Positions 52,503 to 60,307 of a stretch of DNA of 64,000 nt are shown one piece after another. A program made the position numbers and the translations under genes. Each line of letters opens with the position of its first letter. The stretch's first letter is position 1. Source of the DNA: JADLAT01 sp964348795. GTDB lineage: Bacteria; Pseudomonadota; Alphaproteobacteria; Micavibrionales; Micavibrionaceae. Under the pieces are notes generated by a model. That model had not been told where the DNA came from and searched no databases. It saw nothing but the letters and a program-made list of their open reading frames with translations. Location: the NCBI GenBank assembly GCA_964348795.1, contig CAYGDY010000010.1:18052-82051 (forward strand), in the 5' to 3' direction.

Positions 52503-53414
52503 TTTGTTTTGGACCTTGAAGAGGGATCTGGCATATTCCTCGGCCGCCAGACATCCTTCCAGCCCTTCCCTGTAGGTTCTATACCTGAGATCCACCCCCA
52601 GTTCTTCTTTGATTTTATCGTTTTTAACGCGTTTATTGTCCTTGTAGAAACTCAGCGCCATCGGTGCCAGATCTGCCTGCTCGAAAGGAATCAACGGCGG
52701 CACGGGACGGCCCAGCAACTCGCAGGCATATGCAATCACTTCATGGCTCGGGGCGGCCAGATCATCACACACATTATAGGCTGTGCCCGCATGAGGCTGT
52801 GCAATCGAGGCACACAGCACATTGATGATATCTTCCACATGAATCCGGCTGAAGGCATGCCCTTCTTTTTCAATGCGCCGCGCCACACCTGCCCGAATGG
52901 AATCGAGCGCACTGCGGCCCGGCCCGTAAATCCCTGCAAGCCGGAACACATGCACAGGGAGCCCGTGAGAATGAAATAAGGACAGCCATTGTTCTTCGGC
53001 TCTGGCCCGTCTGGAGCCTCTTTGGTTCGTGGGCCGTATACGGGAGCTTTCATCCACCCACTCTCCGTCGCGGTCCCCGTAAACCCCTATCGTGGAGAGA
53101 TATCCCACCCATTCTATCGTAGGAATTTTCAATATTTCAGAAGCGTACATGTTAAACACCGGATCACCCTCATCATCGGGCGGTGTGGAGATCAGCAGAT
53201 GGGTGGTGCCTTCCAGCACATAATACGGATCCACCAGTGGCGTGCTTTCATCAAACAGATAGGCTTTAATGCCCCGCTCATTGAGGACTTTGCGTTTTTC
53301 AGGGTCCCGCGTGGTGCCGCCGACCACCCATCCGCCGGTACGGGTAAGCTCATGCCCCAGATAATCACAGCTATATCCATAGCCAAAGCAAAATAATTTT
53401 TTGTTCTTGTCCAT
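52494..53414 (-). CDS. NAD(P)-binding epimerase-like protein (extended SDR)
   Basis: A 306-residue Rossmann-fold protein of the YeeZ-like type. The nucleotide motif is degenerate (FCFGYGYSCDYLG); STIGVYGD replaces the usual catalytic segment and no YxxxK pair is obvious, while RLAGIYGPGRSALD is typical of the extended SDR fold. Substrate and activity unknown. I chose the ATG at 53414, as the frame upstream has no homology-like sequence. The last codons overlap the 3' end of the PAS kinase. A GST gene lies 25 bp upstream. Confidence 0.85.
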   Translation of the reverse strand: MDKNKKLFCFGYGYSCDYLGHELTRTGGWVVGGTTRDPEKRKVLNERGIKAYLFDESTPLVDPYYVLEGTTHLLISTPPDDEGDPVFNMYASEILKIPTIEWVGYLSTIGVYGDRDGEWVDESSRIRPTNQRGSRRARAEEQWLSLFHSHGLPVHVFRLAGIYGPGRSALDSIRAGVARRIEKEGHAFSRIHVEDIINVLCASIAQPHAGTAYNVCDDLAAPSHEVIAYACELLGRPVPPLIPFEQADLAPMALSFYKDNKRVKNDKIKEELGVDLRYRTYREGLEGCLAAEEYARSLFKVQNKLF

Positions 53415-53439
53415 CTTTGCTCCCGAAGACGCCGCGCGA

Positions 53440-54108
53440 CTACGCTGTTTGAGAATGAGAGTACGGAGCGGGGGCAAAATCGGGAATCCGGTCTTCCAGC
53501 AACGGTTTGAAGCTGTTTCTCTCTTTCACGACATGATACCAGCGTTGCGCCAGAGGATGTTCCTCCCACGGCACATCCCCGATATAATCAATGGCCGACA
53601 AATGCGCCGCCGCCGCAATATCAGCCAGTGAAAAATGATCCCCCGCCAGAAATTTCCGGCGTTCCGTTAAAAATCCAATATAATCAAGATGATAATGAAT
53701 ATTTGCATGGCCCGCGCGCACGGAAGGTCCATGCGGCTCCCCCAGTTTCAAAAACCGCTTCGTCATCTTTTCGCCCACAATATTATCCGTGACCTCCCGA
53801 TTGAATTTCATATCGAACCAACTCACGAGTCTGCGGGTTTCAGCACGCTGGACAGGGTCATACCCCAATAAATTGACTTCAGGATACACTTCTTCGAGAT
53901 ACTCGCAGATCACCTGCGAGTTGGCCAGCACCGTTCCGTCTTTCTCAATCAGGACAGGGACATCTCCGGCAGGGTTCAAGGCCAGAAACTCGGTCCGGCG
54001 CTCCCATATTTTTTCAATCTGTAATTTCACATCAAGGTTCTTCTCAGCCAGAACGATTCTGACCTTGCGCGAAAAAGGGTGGAGCCAGAGATGAAAAAGT
54101 GTCCTCAT
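53440..54108 (-). CDS. Glutathione S-transferase family protein
   Basis: A 222-residue GST. The thioredoxin-like N-domain starts LFHLWLHPFSRKVRIVLAEKNL, with the cis-Pro in DVPVLIEKDG and the ES-type glutathione contact at ANSQVICEYLEE. The helical C-domain contains HFSLADIAAAAHLSAIDYIG, the N-capping box. The motif S-R at WLHPFSRK suggests a Ser-type enzyme. Substrate unknown. The ATG at 54108 was chosen at the homology start. Confidence 0.93.
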   Translation of the reverse strand: MRTLFHLWLHPFSRKVRIVLAEKNLDVKLQIEKIWERRTEFLALNPAGDVPVLIEKDGTVLANSQVICEYLEEVYPEVNLLGYDPVQRAETRRLVSWFDMKFNREVTDNIVGEKMTKRFLKLGEPHGPSVRAGHANIHYHLDYIGFLTERRKFLAGDHFSLADIAAAAHLSAIDYIGDVPWEEHPLAQRWYHVVKERNSFKPLLEDRIPDFAPAPYSHSQTA

Positions 54109-54266
54109 GCTTTCTACACTACCGCACATCCCGCAAGACTTGCAATTCCCAAATCTTGTTTGATGGCAGAAGCGCTATAGCCAAACTACTTTATTTTAAG
54201 ACAAGGCCCGAGGAGAGAAATGTCCATAACGGCCATGAGCAAGGGCCTAGCAAACTCCAACCCGCT

Positions 54267-54974
54267 CTACCGTGCAAGAATCACATAATAAAAATATACG
54301 ATATCGGGATCGGCCGCCGTATCGGTAAAACAACCCGCATGTTTTCCATTCAGCTCGAACGGGGCCGGATCACCCTCCAGAACAACGGCCGCGCCAGCCG
54401 TATACGTGCCTGTAAATGCCGTTGTACTCACGCCGGTTGTATCCTCCGGCAAGGTGCCTGCCGTTCCGATACCCCATTCCCGATTGATCTGGATACAAAG
54501 CGCAGACCCCACATTGGGTAAAAGCATAACCAGATCATTCCCCGACCCACCCGCCGTGGTGCCCACCGGATTGGCTGTGGTGCCTACATTATTGGCGCCT
54601 GTAAAAATCCAGTCTTCTCCGTTATTGGCCCCGTCAAAATTCCGGTACGCCAGACCTGCCCCGCCACCATCAAAAATCCGGCAGGCCGTTGTCGTACAAT
54701 TGGCGTTTGTATAGTCTGTCGCCGTTGTTGTATTTTGAAAGCTCAAGGCCTTTTCAGAGATCCCGTCCAGCTTGAGTTTTTGCACCGCATCTTCGAGAGT
54801 TTTGGCGTATCTGAGGATCTGCGCGCTTTTAATCGTAAGCTGTTCTGTATTTGCGGTTTGATCCACCTGCGAACCGCTTCGGGACAACACCATGGTCAAA
54901 AGCCCGAGCAAAACCACCGCCATAAGAATGACCCATAAAACATTCCCGCTTTGTGCCTTATGAATTTTATGCAT
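54267..54974 (-). CDS. Pilin-like single-span secreted protein
   Basis: A 235-residue protein with a short basic leader (MHKIHKAQSG), a hydrophobic helix (~11-30), then a helical segment and a long Gly/Thr/Asn-rich region with four Cys (two in NCTTTAC, then ALCIQI and HAGCF). The layout, a short cytosolic leader, N-terminal helix and globular Cys-containing tail, resembles type IV pilins and pseudopilins. The helix lacks the GFTLIE consensus, so the call is tentative. No secretion genes lie nearby. It ends 158 bp before the GST start. Confidence 0.6.
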   Translation of the reverse strand: MHKIHKAQSGNVLWVILMAVVLLGLLTMVLSRSGSQVDQTANTEQLTIKSAQILRYAKTLEDAVQKLKLDGISEKALSFQNTTTATDYTNANCTTTACRIFDGGGAGLAYRNFDGANNGEDWIFTGANNVGTTANPVGTTAGGSGNDLVMLLPNVGSALCIQINREWGIGTAGTLPEDTTGVSTTAFTGTYTAGAAVVLEGDPAPFELNGKHAGCFTDTAADPDIVYFYYVILAR

Positions 54975-54995
54975 AAAACGCCTTTCGTGCCGCTG

Positions 54996-56777
54996 TTACA
55001 AGGGTGTCATGATGCTTCCGGCCCCTGCCAGCACCATCTTGAATCTGGCATCAGCTTCAGGAAGCATCTTGTCCATGAAAAACCGCGCTGTATGCACATG
55101 GGATTCATAAAAAGCACGGGCAGGGCCTTCTACGGTTTTTAATTTCTCCTGCGCTGTCTGTACCATCCTGCACCACATAAAGGCCAAGGCTACAAGGGCA
55201 AATTGCCGCAGATACTCCGTGGAAACCGCCGCCGCTTCATTGGGATTTTTCAGCCCCCTTTGGGCAATCAACACACTTGATTGCTGGAGCTTCACAAAAG
55301 CTTTTGCCAGAGGCAATACAAAATCCTGCAGGGATTCATCGGCACTGTATTCTTCGATATAAGCCTGCACGGGATGAAAAAAGCGCCGCAAAAGACGGCC
55401 ATAGCCTTCCGTCATTTTCCGCCCGACCAGATCCAGCGCCTGAATGCCGTTTGTCCCTTCGTAAATCTGAGCAATACGGGCGTCCCGCACATATTGTTCC
55501 ACCCCATGTTCCCAGATATAGCCATGCCCGCCATAAATCTGGACAGCCAGATTGGCAATTTCACTGCCCATATCGGTCTGGTAGGCCTTAAGGATGGGTG
55601 TCATCAGAGCCACAAATTCTTCGGCTTCGCGCCGCACGCTCTCATCAGGGTGTTTGTGGGAAATATCCAGCTTCAACCCGACAAGGTAAGACAGCGCGCG
55701 CGCGCCTTGCGTAAAGGCGCGCCCGATCAGGACCATGCGCCGCACATCCGGATGCACAATAATGGGATCGGCGGGTTTTTCGGGGGCTTTCGCGCCGTCC
55801 AGCGCCCGCATCTGAAGCCGTTCCTGTGCATAAGCCAGACCGTTTTGATAGGCCACTTCTGCAATACCCAGCCCCTGCATCGCCACACCCAGCCGCGCAT
55901 CATTCATCATGGCAAACATGGCGCGCAAACCCTTGTGCGGTTCCCCCACCAGCCAGCCGACCGCCGAATCCAGATTCATCACGCAGGTGCTGGACGCCTT
56001 GATCCCCATTTTATGCTCGATGGAGCCGCATACAATCGTATTTCTCTCGCCCAAAGATCCATCGGGTTTTGGAATCACTTTCGGGACAATAAAGAGTGAA
56101 ATCCCCTTCACCCCCTCCGGCGCATGGGGAAGACGCGCCAAAACCAGATGCACAATATTTTCCGTCAGGTCATGTTCTCCGGCGGAGATAAAAATCTTTG
56201 TGCCCGTGATCACGTAACTGCCGTCTGCCGCCTCTTCTGCCTTTGTCTTGATCAGACCCAGATCCGTGCCGCAATGGGGCTCCGTCAGGCACATCGTCCC
56301 CGACCATGTCCCGTCCACGATTTTGGGAAGATACTGCGCCTTTAAGTCCTCGGAGCCAAATGTCTGCAGGGCTTCGTAGGCCCCGTAAGACAGGCCTGGA
56401 TACATCCCGAAAGACATATTGGCCGAACAGATCATTTCCTTCATGGCGGTATTGATCACACGGGGCAGGCCCATCCCGCCATAAGCGGGATCACAGGATA
56501 ATCCGCACCATCCGCCCTCTCTGAACAGGCGATAAGCCTCCTGAAAACCGGATGGTGTTTGCACCGTCCCGTTCTTGAAAACACAGCCTTCCCTGTCACC
56601 ACTCTGGTTCAGAGGAAACAGGACTTCCGCACAGAGTTTGCCCCCTTCTTCCAAAATCTGGTCATACATCTCGGGGGAAAACGCCTCGTAGCCGGACAAA
56701 ACCGCCAGACGTTCCGTCCCCAGCACATCGTGCAAGACAAAACGGATATGATCCAGAGGCGGGTGATAAACAGGCAT
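54996..56777 (-). CDS. Acyl-CoA dehydrogenase (long form, DmdC-like)
   Basis: An FAD enzyme that oxidises acyl-CoA to enoyl-CoA, transferring electrons to ETF. FAD-site motifs MCLTEPHCGTDLGLIKTKA and the loop GTKIFISAGEHDL are present, with the catalytic Glu in QIYEGTNGIQALDLVGRK. 593 residues, with the extra C-terminal domain (~470-590) found in the DmdC-like subgroup; substrate not predictable. I chose the ATG at 56777 with AAAGGAT upstream. It begins a run of minus-strand genes extending to 62.7 kb. Confidence 0.93.
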   Translation of the reverse strand: MPVYHPPLDHIRFVLHDVLGTERLAVLSGYEAFSPEMYDQILEEGGKLCAEVLFPLNQSGDREGCVFKNGTVQTPSGFQEAYRLFREGGWCGLSCDPAYGGMGLPRVINTAMKEMICSANMSFGMYPGLSYGAYEALQTFGSEDLKAQYLPKIVDGTWSGTMCLTEPHCGTDLGLIKTKAEEAADGSYVITGTKIFISAGEHDLTENIVHLVLARLPHAPEGVKGISLFIVPKVIPKPDGSLGERNTIVCGSIEHKMGIKASSTCVMNLDSAVGWLVGEPHKGLRAMFAMMNDARLGVAMQGLGIAEVAYQNGLAYAQERLQMRALDGAKAPEKPADPIIVHPDVRRMVLIGRAFTQGARALSYLVGLKLDISHKHPDESVRREAEEFVALMTPILKAYQTDMGSEIANLAVQIYGGHGYIWEHGVEQYVRDARIAQIYEGTNGIQALDLVGRKMTEGYGRLLRRFFHPVQAYIEEYSADESLQDFVLPLAKAFVKLQQSSVLIAQRGLKNPNEAAAVSTEYLRQFALVALAFMWCRMVQTAQEKLKTVEGPARAFYESHVHTARFFMDKMLPEADARFKMVLAGAGSIMTPL

Positions 56778-56841
56778 GGCTGATCCTTTGAAAGAGGGCT
56801 TACGCAGGACCATTATACCGCAGAAACCAAAAAACCGAAGG

Positions 56842-57129
56842 CTATTGTTTTTCCAGCATCGCCAGAATTTCGATGGCCACGCGCTCGGCATCCGCGTTTT
56901 GAATTTGTGCCTTGGCTTGTTCAAGCGGAGAATTCTTTTTCTTTTCCATAGCCGCCACGATGCGCGCGATGGTGTCTTCCCCGATATTTTCCCTTGCGGC
57001 CCGCGCCTGAGCCAAGGCCTGCTGGCGTAAAAGCTCCCCTTGCGTCAAGGGCTTTGACGAAGCTTCGGAGGTCGATTTTTGACCAGCCGATGGTTTTTGA
57101 GACCCTGTTTTTTTCTTAGACCAAAACAT
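56842..57129 (-). CDS. Small charged protein, unknown
   Basis: A 95-residue soluble protein. The first ~28 residues are Lys/Ser-rich and likely disordered; the rest is two Ala/Gln/Arg-rich helices (LTQGELLRQQALAQARAARENIGEDTIARIVAAM, then SPLEQAKAQIQNADAERVAIEILAMLE). The composition suggests a coiled-coil or protein-binding adaptor. It lies 64 bp upstream of the acyl-CoA dehydrogenase on the same strand. Family unknown to me. Confidence 0.7.
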   Translation of the reverse strand: MFWSKKKTGSQKPSAGQKSTSEASSKPLTQGELLRQQALAQARAARENIGEDTIARIVAAMEKKKNSPLEQAKAQIQNADAERVAIEILAMLEKQ

Positions 57130-57172
57130 AAAGCCCAGTGTGCCTGAAAAGATTTAAGGAAGGGTAAAAATC

Positions 57173-60100
57173 TTAACCCACACCCAGATAATACATATTT
57201 GCCTGACCGATGTCTTTGATATGTGCTATTTTTTCTTGCAGGGGTTTCACTGTTCTCTCGTGAAGTCCGGAATAGTCTGTAACGATAGACTGCAACTCCG
57301 ATACTTTGCCAAAGTCATTTGACAGAAAACCGTTTCCATTTTCTTTTTTTACATCAAAGATCTGCCCGAGCTCATCAATGGCTACACCATCCAGACGGAT
57401 AATTTTTTGGATCATCTGGGCTCTGTTCACATCCTGACGACCCGAGACTCCAGGAATTGTCGTGGCCAGTAAGAATAGATCCATCATCTCTGCCTGACGT
57501 ATGCCGTGTAAAACGTGCATATTGTCTCTCTGACGGTTTATTTTTTGTGCGTAGTCTGAATTTTTCATGGGATCATTTGGAAGATCAAGATCTGCTCTGA
57601 TTTTTTGAAGAGATTGAAAATCTGTATCCAATCGCGATACCACGGAACGGATAGCCCCATAATATCCGAGCTCCTCGACAGCCTGTTTGACCTGATTGAT
57701 TTGTGCCAGACGCACGGGATCTTTTTCATTTCTGGCTTGTTCTTCCCAGAAAGCGGGTTTATACAACCCGACATAAGACCGCAAAACGCTCATGTCCGAG
57801 ACATCCATGGCACGAAGCACTTGTGTAAAGCGCCGGCGAAACTCTTTGGAGTTCTGTATCAAATCGTCAAACGTGGATTTTTTTTCCTTCACGCCTTGCG
57901 CGACAGCGGAAACAACTGTCGACAACATCATCAGCTGATGGAAGGCCCCATTGTGTTGAATGGCTCGCGGAAGCTCTCTTTTTCCACCGCTTTCCTCGGC
58001 CCGCTTTATCGGTCTCGAACCTGTCACAGGCGACATTGGTACAAACATGTTCACAAGCGTCGTATACCCGGGATCAGTCAAGAGGGTCGCATGAGCATGT
58101 CTTACCCTTTCAAAAAAAGCCTGAGCCCTGCTTTTCTGGACATGCATCACATCCTTTCTGGACTTGGGATAATAGCCTGTCTGGTGTGCAATGGCCTGCA
58201 CCAAATAGGCAAAGCTGGCCTCGGGGGTTCCATGAGGCAGGAAACCGTCTCCCCCTTGAAAACTTTCTTCTTCATGCAACCCTATATGCAGATCCTTTGC
58301 TTTTGTAATCAAGACCGGATTTTGTATATATGCCAAACGGCTCGACACCGATTGGGCATGCGCGCCGCGTCCCATGCTTTCACCATGGGTATCAAATACG
58401 GTGAAAGAAACATTCGGTATGTTCTTTTCATGTAAAAGTTCAAGCGCGTCTTTTTTGACTCTGTGTGCAAAGTAACCAGCTGAAAATTGTCCGTCATACC
58501 GGCCGGAATCCGAATAGCCGAGCTGAATGGCAAAAGTTCTGTGCAACTCCAGAGCATGGGGGCGTTCTTCACTGATATGGGCACTGAAATCGGAATTGTT
58601 CAGCAAATACTCCGTCACGTTATCGGCATTATCGGTCCCCTCGCGGTCTTCAAATAAGGGGCAGATATCAATATGCTTGTCGACCCCAAATGATTTTGCA
58701 AAGTAAAGGGCGGTCATTGGCAAAACGGCGCTGTGATTTTCGGCAATCAAAAAACGATTGGGGGCGTGAGAATCAATATGATCAACGATTTGCCTGATCA
58801 CAGTCATTTGCTTGGCTATGGTCTCTGTTGCCGAGGCGGTATCTCCTAGGTGGGAGGTTCTTGGAAAGGCCTTGGTCACAAGGTCTTCTACGTCTGGACC
58901 ATACGCATCATCCAGATACTTATTTTCCATATTCGGATCAATTTGTATATGCTCCGCCAGCGCAGACAAAACGGATTTTCCGTTAATCCGGAAATGACGA
59001 TGGGCAAGGCTGATCCCCGAACTCGCCAAATTAGAGCGCATCAGGACGATGAGAGGTTCTGCCGCGCCTTGCGCGGCGCTCAAAATCTCTTGTAAAGGTT
59101 CAATCAGCGTACTGGGGTGCGTAATGGTCTGGACTGTATCTTTTACAAAGTCCTGACTCAAACCTGCAAGCGTTGTCCCATGTGGGTCCTGTTTCTGGTT
59201 ATAGGATTTAAATCTTTGGGCGTAGGTATCCATGACCGTTTTGGTATGGGCAACTTGCTCTTTCAGGGCATGAATTTTGGTTTGATCGTTTGTATCGACC
59301 ATGCCGGCCAATACGTCCAGTTTCTTGGTATAACGGTCCAGCATCTGGGACTTCAAAATCATGGTTTTTTCCATGAGATCCTGCCAAGTGACATCGTTCC
59401 GTCCATCCCAGTCAAACGGAATCCATGTTGCGACTGTTCCAACACTGTAATTGATGGTTTTCCACTCTGTGGGATAAACCTCCTGACCAACGGAAATGGC
59501 AATCTGGTTGGCCAGATCCATGCCATCATGACAATTGTGCAAAATGTCGATGGAGTGCGCGTTTTCTTCATCAAGAGTCAGCGGTTTGAAAGGTGTTTCA
59601 AGAGTTTGCACAAGCGCTGTTTCCAAACGCGCCATTTCTGCCGGATCGGTGCCCTTTGCAATCTCCGTAAAACAACGGGCCAATGCGCCTGATGTCTCGC
59701 GGGACATATTGAACACGGGGTGACCGGTGAGAACCTCTCCAAAGGCATGATGGATTTTCTTTTCAAAGTCCTTGATGGGAATGATCTTGCCTTCTTTATT
59801 GCGCGTCAAACTCACAAAATGTTGTCTGAGTTTCGCTGTGTTCTTCTCTACATCGGTTGTGCCGATATAATCGGCCAGAGTATGGGCGCGAGTGATGAGG
59901 GCTTCCCCTTTGACTTCTGCAATCAGCGCGTCAATATCAATATGGTTTTCTGTTACCGCAGTGTTGTTGCGATAGCGCGTAGCAAGGGCAAGGCGCGTTG
60001 TGGGGGCCATATTAACGGCATTGCCATCATTCACTGCGTTGTGGGCTTGTTCTTCATACTGACGGAATTGTGTGTGAAGCTTTTCTAACTGGGCTGACAT
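57173..60100 (-). CDS. Divergent phosphoenolpyruvate-carboxylase-like protein
   Basis: A 975-residue protein with recognisable PEPC landmarks in order. VLTGHP (123-128, His127) matches the LTAHPTE loop. PFDWDGRNDVT (~228-238) matches GGDRDGNPNVT. CPLFED (~480) matches the VAPLFET loop. GYSDSGRYDG (528-537) matches GYSDSAKDAG. DTHGESMGRGA (570-580) matches HGRGGSIGRGG, GSRPIKR (694-700) matches GSRPAKR, and PRAIQHNG (711-718) matches RAIPW. Several catalytic positions differ: Lys becomes Arg, Asp becomes Tyr, and the first Arg of HGRGG is lost. Canonical PEPC makes oxaloacetate from PEP and bicarbonate; activity here is doubtful. The start has AAGGA upstream. Confidence 0.75.
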   Translation of the reverse strand: MSAQLEKLHTQFRQYEEQAHNAVNDGNAVNMAPTTRLALATRYRNNTAVTENHIDIDALIAEVKGEALITRAHTLADYIGTTDVEKNTAKLRQHFVSLTRNKEGKIIPIKDFEKKIHHAFGEVLTGHPVFNMSRETSGALARCFTEIAKGTDPAEMARLETALVQTLETPFKPLTLDEENAHSIDILHNCHDGMDLANQIAISVGQEVYPTEWKTINYSVGTVATWIPFDWDGRNDVTWQDLMEKTMILKSQMLDRYTKKLDVLAGMVDTNDQTKIHALKEQVAHTKTVMDTYAQRFKSYNQKQDPHGTTLAGLSQDFVKDTVQTITHPSTLIEPLQEILSAAQGAAEPLIVLMRSNLASSGISLAHRHFRINGKSVLSALAEHIQIDPNMENKYLDDAYGPDVEDLVTKAFPRTSHLGDTASATETIAKQMTVIRQIVDHIDSHAPNRFLIAENHSAVLPMTALYFAKSFGVDKHIDICPLFEDREGTDNADNVTEYLLNNSDFSAHISEERPHALELHRTFAIQLGYSDSGRYDGQFSAGYFAHRVKKDALELLHEKNIPNVSFTVFDTHGESMGRGAHAQSVSSRLAYIQNPVLITKAKDLHIGLHEEESFQGGDGFLPHGTPEASFAYLVQAIAHQTGYYPKSRKDVMHVQKSRAQAFFERVRHAHATLLTDPGYTTLVNMFVPMSPVTGSRPIKRAEESGGKRELPRAIQHNGAFHQLMMLSTVVSAVAQGVKEKKSTFDDLIQNSKEFRRRFTQVLRAMDVSDMSVLRSYVGLYKPAFWEEQARNEKDPVRLAQINQVKQAVEELGYYGAIRSVVSRLDTDFQSLQKIRADLDLPNDPMKNSDYAQKINRQRDNMHVLHGIRQAEMMDLFLLATTIPGVSGRQDVNRAQMIQKIIRLDGVAIDELGQIFDVKKENGNGFLSNDFGKVSELQSIVTDYSGLHERTVKPLQEKIAHIKDIGQANMYYLGVG

Positions 60101-60307
60101 TTTTGTTCTCGTCCTTACGCAATCTTGCTTTTGGGTGTGTGAAACATGTTATGTATTTATACAGAGACAAGGTTCTTACCGTAAAACACCTTCACAATGC
60201 AAGAAAAGGACGTATAATATTATTACTTTTTATAATGCAGTGCATCAAAGGGGGGAAACTGTTAAGACATGCTGACACTTGCAGGCCAAAAGACACGTCA
60301 TTGTCGC

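Noticed and set aside
55281..56099. 272-codon plus-strand frame
   Set aside because: Antisense to the acyl-CoA dehydrogenase, whose FAD and catalytic motifs cover the same stretch.
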